Part shown: positions 1 through 5,919 of the stretch, one piece after another
How the letters are laid out: each line of letters starts with the position of its first letter
How positions within the stretch are numbered: position 1 is the first letter of the stretch
Source: Candidatus Hydrogenedentota bacterium
Lineage (GTDB): Bacteria; Hydrogenedentota; Hydrogenedentia; Hydrogenedentales; CAITNO01
DNA: 12,346 bases
Assembly (NCBI GenBank): GCA_903822375.1
Contig: CAIJOU010000235.1
Location: forward strand, 1 to 12,346
Reading direction: 5' to 3'
The notes under the pieces: generated by a model
The model's database searches: none
What the model saw: the letters and a program-made list of their open reading frames with translations, nothing else
What the model was told of the DNA's origin: nothing
Program-made: the position numbers and the translations under genes

Positions 1-3
1 CAG

Positions 4-22
4 CCCGGGGCAACGCCCCGGG
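4..22. repeat. GC-rich perfect hairpin at the left edge
   Basis: An 8-bp perfect inverted repeat, CCCGGGGC, the 3-nt loop AAC, then GCCCCGGG. It sits in non-coding DNA at the window edge, so its full extent is unknown. It looks like a REP-type dispersed palindrome, or it could be the terminator of a gene lying to the left, although no T-run follows. The hairpin is seen directly; the repeat-family assignment is inference. Confidence 0.5.
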
Positions 23-98
23 AATAGGGAACTCAGGAAACGACAAGCACCGAAAGAGCGCAACAGACGGGTTCTTCTTTAGGTAAGCGCCATTCGGA

Positions 99-137
99 AG
101 CGTCCCCCTTTCTCAGAATGGGGAATAGTTGGACGCT
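99..137. repeat. Interrupted inverted repeat
   Basis: Outer arms AGCGTCC (99-105) and GGACGCT (131-137) match perfectly. They enclose a second pairing, CCCC (105-108) with GGGG (120-123). Together they can form a branched or bulged stem. It lies 86 bp left of the insertion-element remnant and outside its terminal repeats. Function unknown; it may be part of another dispersed repeat. Confidence 0.35.
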
Positions 138-223
138 CAGGAGAATAGACATGTCACGCAGGCGCAGTCCGACAGGGCATCCTTGAACCTACAAGCATGG
201 GATTCAAGCTCAAACGTAAGCAG

Positions 224-238
224 GGACCTGTTGAAAAC
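224..238 (+). repeat. Left terminal inverted repeat of the IS remnant
   Basis: GGACCTGTTGAAAAC; pairs with 478-492 at 12 of 15 positions. The CTGTTGAA core is typical of ends of several DDE insertion sequences, including IS1182-like ones. Confidence 0.55.
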
Positions 239-241
239 TTC

Positions 242-268
242 TTGTATGTTATATAGTTGTAATATAAT
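242..268 (+). promoter_or_regulatory. AT-rich promoter-like patch of the IS remnant
   Basis: A perfect TATAAT (263-268) lies 15 nt after TTGTAT (242-247), with ATG of the broken transposase at 288. The spacer is two bases short of ideal. A 7-bp inverted repeat, GTTATAT (248-254) and ATATAAC (272-278), flanks the -10 box. The AT-rich run stands out from the surrounding GC-rich DNA. It was probably the transposase promoter; whether it is active is unknown. Confidence 0.35.
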
Positions 269-277
269 AAAATATAA

Positions 278-466
278 CAAAGTGGATATGCAATACTTGG
301 CGGCAAGGACCGATGGCAGGAAGACCTGTTTGTGGCGTGTCCGCTGAACCTCAAGAGGCTGGCAAAAGTCTTAGCTGATGAAACCATTTGGAGATTGCCT
401 GGAAAGCTGTGCATGAAAAGAGACTGCAATGACTTCATCTTTCATGCAAAAAGGACCGCGGCATGA
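278..466 (+). pseudogene. Transposase remnant: fused N- and C-terminal ends
   Basis: The frame from 278 to the TGA at 464-466 reads GKDRWQEDLF (302-331), then NLKRLAKVL (347-373), then about 30 further residues. The first stretch matches the conserved opening of IS1182-group transposases (Met-basic-Tyr-Ile/Leu, Gly-x-Asp-Arg-x-Gln, Leu-Phe), although the ATG at 288 (MQYL) is in another frame, so an indel lies near 300. The second stretch resembles the NLKRL segment near the C terminus of the same enzymes. The whole DDE catalytic core is missing, with the junction near 331. It cannot be functional. Confidence 0.5.
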
Positions 467-477
467 GACAGTTGGGG

Positions 478-492
478 TTATTCAACAGATCC
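478..492 (-). repeat. Right terminal inverted repeat of the IS remnant
   Basis: On the - strand this reads GGATCTGTTGAATAA, matching the left end at 224-238 at 12 of 15 positions. It begins 12 nt after the stop of the transposase remnant. Confidence 0.55.
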
Positions 493-813
493 ACACCTCC
501 CGTTCGTCCGGGGCATGTTGCGGCAGGAGACAATGCTTGCTCCGGCATCGTGGGTGAACCTCTCGTTCCAGCGCGGCTTGTCAGGAGTGGCCGGAATCTT
601 CAGAACCTGAATTTCCTGTGCATGAGGGTTTCAGACCACTCATGCGTCCTTTGCCTTGACCATCAGATTCGCCTTGTTGCGCGTTGCCGCCAACTTCACG
701 TTCATGTCCAGGATTTTCTGGCGGCTCCCCCGTGCCCCCGGCGCGTCTCTGGTAGCCGCATCTGCTCACGGAAATTTGTACGGAAAAGGTCTGTGTTTTG
801 GGTGTTCTGCACC

Positions 814-832
814 CATGCAAGTTGCATGCAAG
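814..832. repeat. Palindrome plus overlapping direct repeat
   Basis: CATGCAA-G-TTGCATG (814-828) is a perfect palindrome around one central base. CATGCAAG occurs at 814-821 and again at 825-832, giving an 8-bp direct repeat with a 3-nt gap. It could be a protein-binding site, but it is over 450 bp from the nearest start codon, and no function can be assigned. Confidence 0.3.
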
Positions 833-1011
833 CCGTAAGTCTTTGCGCTGCACTGGCTATAGGTCCAGTTGGATTTCGGTTTCACGTTCATGGCGAACTC
901 CGGTACGTTGTGTGTCCGACTACATAGTAGTGAATCATCAAGACTGCAACACACACGCCGTTCGCGTTGTTGAGACCACCGCTCGCGGCGGGCGCTTTCT
1001 CCCTTGGACAC

Positions 1012-1029
1012 GCCAATCTCCAGATTGGC
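1012..1029. repeat. Short perfect palindrome
   Basis: GCCAATCT-CC-AGATTGGC: 8-bp arms around two bases, folding as a 7-bp stem with a TCCA loop. It lies in non-coding DNA 252 bp upstream of the rhamnosidase gene. It resembles dispersed palindromic units rather than a terminator, since no T-run follows. Copies elsewhere in the genome are inferred, not seen. Confidence 0.4.
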
Positions 1030-1281
1030 ATTTCTTCAGAGTTCCTTTCTTTGCCCAGAGCTTTCTTGGAAGACTGCCAAAATCTGTTAGGAACATGCGG
1101 GCCCTCATCGCGGCTTCTCCCATGGGTCCCGTATTTCACATTCGACCCATAAGTTCCATGCGTCCGCCGCTGTATCTGCTTCGGGTCGCGCCGACCCCGG
1201 TTGGCCGCGCAGGTAGGAAATGGCCCCGCTGTTCTGCGACAATGCAAAGACCAAACGGACTGAAACTCTGGGAGCCTGTTT

Positions 1282-4035
1282 ATGACAATCGGAAATACAC
1301 GTCGTCGGCGTGCGGTCTTCTGCCTCTTTGGCATTTGTGCCCTGTCGTCATTGCTTTGCACGGCACCAGCTTCGGCCCAAGCGAGCCCAGGACTGACCGT
1401 GGACCGTCTGCGCTGCGAGTATCTGGTCAATCCCCTGGGCATTGACGTGCCCACGCCCCGGCTGGGCTGGATTGTCACTTCAGAACAGCGCGGCCAGAAA
1501 CAGACCGCGTACCAAATCCTCGTCTCCACAACCCGTGAGGCACTGGACGCCGATACGGGCGACCTGTGGGACACGGGCAGGGTCGTTTCCGACGAGACGG
1601 TGCTCCTTCCCTACGCGGGAAAACCGCTGCTTTCCCGTACGGCCTGTTTCTGGAAAGTGCGCGTGTGGGACAAGGACGGCAAGGCATCCCCCTGGAGCGA
1701 AACGGCGTCGTGGACCATGGGCCTGCTGGAATCTGGTGACTGGGCGGCGAAATGGATAGGTCAGGCCGCCGATGCTTACTCGAAGTCGGTGGATGCCCCG
1801 GCCCCGTTCTTGCGCACCACCTTCAACCTTGAGGCCAAACCGGTGCGCGCAACGATCCACATCGCGGCATTTGGCTATTACGAACTGCATCTCAACGGTA
1901 AGGCCATCGGCGATGACGTGTGCAGTCCGCCCGTCAGCGACTACAACAAGCGCGCCTATTACCTCACCTACGACGTGACCGATACGGTCAAGGCTGGGGC
2001 CAACTGCCTTGGCGTATGGCTCGGTCGCGGCTGGTATTGTCCCGAGTTCCCCGGTGTGACCCATCCCGGTCCCATCGCGCGCGTGCAGTTGGAAGTGACG
2101 CTGGACAACGGTGCGGTTGTCCGCGTGGGCAGCGACGAAACGTGGAAGCTGCATGCTAGTCCCGTCAAGGCACTGGGCAATGTGCACAAGGGCAACTTGC
2201 AGGGCGAACGCTATGATGCCCAGGCCGAACTGCCCGGCTGGGACACTGCGGAGTTGGATGATTCCGGCTGGTCGAAGAGCGTTGCCGTGGAGGCGCCGAA
2301 GGCCGCTTTGTGCGCCATGATGATGGAACCAAACCGCATCACGGAGACGATTGTTCCGGTCAATATCTCCGAGGTCGCCTCCGGCGAATATCTGGTCGAC
2401 TTTGGGCGCAACCTCACGGGCATGGTTGAATTCCATTTGAAGGGTACGGCGGGCGAACCGGTCCGCATGTCCTTCATTGAGCGCTGGAATGAAACCGACA
2501 AGGAATGGGTCGATTTCCACCAGCGCGACGAATACATTCCCCGTTCGGGCGGTGTCGAGGTCTTCCGGAACCGGTTCAACTATCATGCCTTCCGCTACGT
2601 GAAGGTGACCGGTTTGGCCGAAGAACCGAAGGCGGAGGACATAAGAGCTCTCTTTGTGCGGACCGATTATGCCCTGCGCGGCACCTTCCAGTGCTCCAAC
2701 GACCTTCTGAACAACATCTACAAAACCACCATGTACACCTTCGACTGCGTCACGGCCGGTGGCGTCTCGGTGGATTGTCCGCATCGCGAACGGCTTGGCT
2801 ACGGCGGCGACGGCCAGATCACGAGCAAAACCGCGCTTTACGGCTTTGGCCTCGGCGCGCTCTACACGAAATGGCTCGGCAACTGGCGTGATGTGCAGGA
2901 CCCGAAGACGGGCGAACTGCCCAATATCGCCCCCTATCCCCACCCCGCGGGCGGCGGCCCGACTTGGGGCGCCATCTGCGTCTTCCTGCCTTGGGACCTG
3001 TATCAGCACTATGGTGACCGGCGCGTACTTCAAGACAACTACGCCATAATGAAGCAGTATGTCGCTTTCCTTGATTCCAAATCAGAAAACGGCCTGCTCA
3101 AGCCCTATGGCCACAAGGACTACGGTTTCCTCGGCGACTGGGTGGCCCCCGGCCATGACCAGGGCACCGGGCCGTGGTCACCGGAAGAGTGGCGTACCTT
3201 CTTCAACAACTGTTTCTATGCCTACATTGCCGACCATGTGGCCAAGGTGGCCGCAGTCCTCGGTGAGCAGCCCGACGTTGCCCGCTACGCGGAACAGGCC
3301 AATGCGATTCGGCGTGCCGCGCATGAGCGCTGGTTCAAGCCCGAAACCAACAGCTACGTCGACGGCGGCCAGGCCTACCTGTCCTTTGCCCTGTTGTCCG
3401 GTGTGGTGCCCGAAAAGTTGCGCCCCGCCGTACTGAAGAATCTCGAACAGACCATCATCGAAACCAACAGCGGCCACATTGACACGGGCATGCACGGTTC
3501 CATGTTTCTCCTGCGCTGTCTGAACGATGCACGTCGTGACGACCTGATCTATCTCATGACCAACCAGAAAACTTATCCCGGCTGGGGATACATGCTCGAA
3601 CAGGGTGGCACCACCCTGTGGGAGCGCTGGGACGGCGAACGTTCACGCATTCACAGTACACTGCTGGCGGCGGGGGAGTGGTTCCCCCGCGGTCTGTGCG
3701 GCATCAAGCCCGACTCCGAACAGCCGGGATTCAAACATATCATCATCGACCCGCGCCCCGTTGACGGGCTCACTTGGGCCAAGGCGACCTACGACACCAT
3801 CCGCGGTCCGGTCGCCAGTGAATGGCGGCGCGACGGAAAGAAGCTGGAGGTCACCGTTGAGGTTCCCGCGAACACCACGGCCCTGTTGCGCATCCCCGCC
3901 GCAGGTCCCAAGGAAGTGCATGAGGGCGGACACCCTGTTGCCGAGGCGCAAAACGTTCGTCTGGTAAAACACGAGGCCGGTCTTGCGGAATACGAAATTG
4001 CCTCAGGAAGCTACCGGTTCGCGGCCGCGGAGTAG
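1282..4035 (+). CDS. Secreted alpha-L-rhamnosidase, GH78
   Basis: A 917-residue inverting glycoside hydrolase that removes terminal alpha-L-rhamnose from glycans or glycosides. A Sec signal peptide (RRRR, hydrophobic 11-28, cleavage after ASA at residue 32) directs it out of the cytoplasm. Domains run in the usual GH78 order: Ig-like sandwich (about 38-150), rhamnosidase N domain (about 160-335), concanavalin-like sandwich (about 355-460), (alpha/alpha)6 catalytic barrel (about 465-800) and C-terminal beta domain (about 808-880). The motif DCPHRERLGYGGD places the general acid at Glu503, with Asp498 and Asp510; TTLWERWDG places the base at Glu781. Tyr507 stands where characterised enzymes usually have Trp. 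Full length for the family. GGGAG at 1270-1274, 7 nt before the ATG, supports this start. It appears to be transcribed alone and converges on the CocE-type gene, 22 bp away. Family assignment is firm; the natural substrate is unknown. Confidence 0.95.
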   Translation: MTIGNTRRRRAVFCLFGICALSSLLCTAPASAQASPGLTVDRLRCEYLVNPLGIDVPTPRLGWIVTSEQRGQKQTAYQILVSTTREALDADTGDLWDTGRVVSDETVLLPYAGKPLLSRTACFWKVRVWDKDGKASPWSETASWTMGLLESGDWAAKWIGQAADAYSKSVDAPAPFLRTTFNLEAKPVRATIHIAAFGYYELHLNGKAIGDDVCSPPVSDYNKRAYYLTYDVTDTVKAGANCLGVWLGRGWYCPEFPGVTHPGPIARVQLEVTLDNGAVVRVGSDETWKLHASPVKALGNVHKGNLQGERYDAQAELPGWDTAELDDSGWSKSVAVEAPKAALCAMMMEPNRITETIVPVNISEVASGEYLVDFGRNLTGMVEFHLKGTAGEPVRMSFIERWNETDKEWVDFHQRDEYIPRSGGVEVFRNRFNYHAFRYVKVTGLAEEPKAEDIRALFVRTDYALRGTFQCSNDLLNNIYKTTMYTFDCVTAGGVSVDCPHRERLGYGGDGQITSKTALYGFGLGALYTKWLGNWRDVQDPKTGELPNIAPYPHPAGGGPTWGAICVFLPWDLYQHYGDRRVLQDNYAIMKQYVAFLDSKSENGLLKPYGHKDYGFLGDWVAPGHDQGTGPWSPEEWRTFFNNCFYAYIADHVAKVAAVLGEQPDVARYAEQANAIRRAAHERWFKPETNSYVDGGQAYLSFALLSGVVPEKLRPAVLKNLEQTIIETNSGHIDTGMHGSMFLLRCLNDARRDDLIYLMTNQKTYPGWGYMLEQGGTTLWERWDGERSRIHSTLLAAGEWFPRGLCGIKPDSEQPGFKHIIIDPRPVDGLTWAKATYDTIRGPVASEWRRDGKKLEVTVEVPANTTALLRIPAAGPKEVHEGGHPVAEAQNVRLVKHEAGLAEYEIASGSYRFAAAE

Positions 4036-4057
4036 AGCGTTTTCACATGCCCGCCCT

Positions 4058-5746
4058 TCACTCCACCGGCACCACCGGAAACGCAACGTGTGATGGATGC
4101 TCGGCGTCCATGTAGATCGTGTTGGTCGCCACTTGCGGATTGATGGGGTCAAACGGACTCATGGGCCCGCCGGTGTTCGGGTTGGGCGCATAGCGCGGCG
4201 AATTGCTTGAAGATACGGCTATGCGGATGGTGTGGCCCGTATTGAAGACCATTGCGGTCGAGGAGAGGTCCACCGGGAACGGGTAGACCGTGCCCGGGGT
4301 AAGCAGGTCCGCCCCGTCAAGGCGGAGGTGATGCCTGCCCTTGCGGATGCCGTCGCATAGAATTATAGACCGCCCATCCGGGTACACGTCCGTCAGTTTC
4401 ACGGTGATGTCCGTGTCAATACGGTCCGATGAGGCATAAATGGTGGCCCAAAGGCGGCCTGTGATTGCCAGGGGTTCGGTGAGGGGACCGTAATCGAAAA
4501 GTAGCACGTCCGGTCGGTCTTCGATGATTTGCTGGTCAAAATTGCCCTGTGGGAGCACAAGGTTTGCCCCGCCAAGGGTGGGCACCGGATTCTCGGGATC
4601 ATATTGGAATGCGACGGGCGCGGCGTTGGTTGTCGGCAGCTCCTCATTCAGAGCACCGTCGGAGTGCAGATAGAAGGCGGTTTCCGTGGCGGGAACGGGC
4701 CAGTCGTCCGCATGGCACCATTTGTTGCCGGGACCCTCGGGATGCTGCATGTCGCCCATCTGGTAGTAGGCCACGCGCGGCAGGGTGTCGTAGCCGTTGG
4801 GAATTCCCTTCAGGTACCGTTCTTGAAACCGTTCGATGGTGTATTCGGCAGGCACTTCCTTCGCTGCGGAAGGCCAGGCAAATTCACCAAGATTGGCCAC
4901 ATGCGCGCTCAGCGTGATGACCAGTTTCGATTGTTCCCGCGCCACAGGCCCGCCGTTTGTGCGAATCGACACGTAATTGTCCAGGCTTCCCTGCAGAAAG
5001 GTGTCGTACCAGCCGGATTCAACGGCCACAGGCCAGCGGCGCAAGTTCTGGCGGGGTTCTATGTTGAAGCCGTCCCAAAGGCTGTCCTCCAGCGGGTGTG
5101 CGGTGAACAACAACAGGGATTCAGGGTCAAAAGCGGACAGCCGGAGCCACCCCAGGACCTGTTCCTGCCGGAAGGCGCCGCCGTGGAAGACGGCGCTTTC
5201 GTACAGGTTAATGGGGGCCTTTTCTATCCATTGCGCACAAAGTCCGGGCGGGTTGGCGCCCGCCAGCAGGTTTTGCGTGATGCCGTCCGCCGACTTGCCG
5301 TAAGTCCCTATCCGCCCATTGGACCAAGTCTGGGCGCGGATCCAGTTCACCGTGTCCAGTCCGTCGTGGTGATTGCCCAGTGCCGGCGTGCCCCAGCCGT
5401 CCCCGGCAAACGCCAGATCGCTGCCCTCTGAGTTGTACCGGCCCCGGGTGTTTTGTGCCACCACCGCATAGCCTCGTTCGGCCCAGTCGGTGTACAGCCA
5501 AGACTGCAACTGGGGATAGGGGGTGCGCAAGAGCAGGGTCGGCCATGGCCCGGCACCTGCGGGCTGCACTACGAGCGTGTCCAGCCTGACGCCGTCGGTC
5601 ATGGGGACCATCACGCGTGACGTGGCAACGTTGCCTGCCGGACAACCGGCGAGACACGTGAGGATAGACAGCACGCATCCCAGCGCCGCGGGGCGGCGCA
5701 GGCTTGCCATGGCGGTGAAAGCTCGGGCGGCAGAATGCAAATTCAT
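4058..5746 (-). CDS. CocE/NonD-family hydrolase, lipoprotein
   Basis: A 562-residue alpha/beta hydrolase of the CocE / X-Pro dipeptidyl-peptidase (S15) superfamily, which cleaves esters or amides. The N terminus is a lipoprotein signal with lipobox LAGC (Cys35), so it is probably membrane-anchored outside the cytoplasm. The hydrolase fold covers about 45-320. RTPY (Tyr77) fits the oxyanion tyrosine, GKSADG gives nucleophile Ser152, GWYD gives Asp248, and His282 in SAHVAN is the likely third member. A jelly-roll C-terminal domain (about 395-560) follows, as in CocE. The usual Tyr after the Ser (GxSYxG) is Ala here, so the substrate pocket may differ. The frame opens further upstream (ATG at 5800), but that codon lies inside the promoter; GAGAGGG 6 nt before the ATG at 5746 decides the start. 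Substrate unknown; an acetylated or feruloylated glycan would fit the context but is a guess. Confidence 0.88.
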   Translation of the reverse strand: MNLHSAARAFTAMASLRRPAALGCVLSILTCLAGCPAGNVATSRVMVPMTDGVRLDTLVVQPAGAGPWPTLLLRTPYPQLQSWLYTDWAERGYAVVAQNTRGRYNSEGSDLAFAGDGWGTPALGNHHDGLDTVNWIRAQTWSNGRIGTYGKSADGITQNLLAGANPPGLCAQWIEKAPINLYESAVFHGGAFRQEQVLGWLRLSAFDPESLLLFTAHPLEDSLWDGFNIEPRQNLRRWPVAVESGWYDTFLQGSLDNYVSIRTNGGPVAREQSKLVITLSAHVANLGEFAWPSAAKEVPAEYTIERFQERYLKGIPNGYDTLPRVAYYQMGDMQHPEGPGNKWCHADDWPVPATETAFYLHSDGALNEELPTTNAAPVAFQYDPENPVPTLGGANLVLPQGNFDQQIIEDRPDVLLFDYGPLTEPLAITGRLWATIYASSDRIDTDITVKLTDVYPDGRSIILCDGIRKGRHHLRLDGADLLTPGTVYPFPVDLSSTAMVFNTGHTIRIAVSSSNSPRYAPNPNTGGPMSPFDPINPQVATNTIYMDAEHPSHVAFPVVPVE

Positions 5747-5779
5747 ACCATTCCCTCTCTCTGCGAAATGCCGATTATG

Positions 5780-5808
5780 ATTATCGCACCAACGCGACAA
5801 AATGTAAA
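5780..5808 (-). promoter_or_regulatory. Sigma70-type promoter of the CocE-type hydrolase gene
   Basis: On the - strand, TTTACA (5808-5803), a 17-nt spacer and GATAAT (5785-5780), with TGC just before the -10 giving a weak extended -10. Each hexamer matches consensus at 5 of 6 positions. Predicted transcription begins near 5773, about 27 nt before the ATG at 5746. A start codon at 5800 would lie inside this promoter. Confidence 0.65.
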
Positions 5809-5815
5809 TCCCTTT

Positions 5816-5835
5816 CGAGAACGAGCCCGTTCGCG
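5816..5835. promoter_or_regulatory. Operator-like palindrome between divergent promoters
   Basis: CGnGAACG-N4-CGTTCnCG: two 8-bp half-sites with one mismatched pair, spanning 20 bp. It sits almost midway between the two -35 boxes (nearest edges 5808 on the - strand and 5844 on the + strand, leaving 7 and 8 nt). That position suits a regulator acting on both promoters at once. No regulator gene lies in the window. The palindrome is seen; its role is inference. Confidence 0.4.
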
Positions 5836-5843
5836 TCCGGCTC

Positions 5844-5872
5844 TGGACAAAACGGGGTCGTTGCGGTACAGT
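5844..5872 (+). promoter_or_regulatory. Sigma70-type promoter of the isomerase-like / DUF1080 pair
   Basis: TGGACA (5844-5849), 17-nt spacer, TACAGT (5867-5872). The -35 box matches consensus at 5 of 6 positions and the -10 box at 4 of 6. Predicted start near 5879, giving a leader of about 40 nt before the ATG at 5920. The stretch GTTGCGGTACAGT (5860-5872) closely resembles 9136-9148 upstream of the ceramidase-like gene. Confidence 0.6.
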
Positions 5873-5919
5873 AGACGGGTTGTTGCCTTAAATTTCCCAC
5901 CAAAGAGGATGATACAGTC

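Larger units (their letters stand above)
224..492 (+). mobile_element. Internally deleted IS remnant, probably IS1182-type (MITE-like)
   Basis: A 269-bp segment bounded by imperfect terminal inverted repeats: GGACCTGTTGAAAAC on the left (224-238) and, read on the opposite strand, GGATCTGTTGAATAA on the right (492-478), 12 of 15 identical. Inside are an AT-rich promoter-like patch, a start resembling the N terminus of IS1182-group transposases (MQYL, then GKDRWQEDLF one frame away) and, directly after, a piece resembling the transposase C terminus (NLKRLAKVL). The frame stops 12 nt before the right repeat, as expected for an IS. The repeats are seen directly. The family comes from remembered IS1182 features and is inference. 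No target-site duplication is obvious. Confidence 0.55.
493..1281. other. Non-coding stretch upstream of the rhamnosidase gene
   Basis: About 790 bp with no reading frame I can support. Open frames on both strands lack a convincing ribosome-binding site, show no recognisable family, and one simply runs antisense into the rhamnosidase gene. The stretch contains two palindromic sites (814-832 and 1012-1029) and, at 1120-1130, the 11-mer CCATGGGTCCC, which recurs at 12052-12062 in another repeat-rich spacer. This suggests accumulated dispersed repeats. GACAAT at 1237-1242 could be a -10 box for the rhamnosidase, but no acceptable -35 precedes it. Confidence 0.5.

Noticed and set aside
640..765. 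Short - strand frame with a protein-like stretch (NVKLAATRNKANLMVKAKDA)
   Set aside because: Only about 40 codons, with no start, no ribosome-binding site and stops on both sides. It could be a decayed gene piece, but nothing identifies it.
463..927. Open frame of 154 codons on the + strand in the upstream spacer
   Set aside because: No ribosome-binding site, no recognisable family, unusual composition rich in Cys and Arg, and it overlaps palindromic repeats. Treated as chance.
888..1574. 228-codon - strand frame running antisense into the rhamnosidase gene
   Set aside because: Its upstream half is the shadow of the GH78 coding sequence and its remainder crosses repeat-like DNA. No protein family is seen.
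1480..3033. 517-codon frame antisense to the rhamnosidase gene
   Set aside because: A shadow caused by GC-rich third positions. The + strand gene has full GH78 domains, signal peptide and ribosome-binding site.
4529..5431. 300-codon + strand frame antisense to the CocE-type gene
   Set aside because: Shadow frame with no family features; the opposite strand carries the hydrolase motifs.
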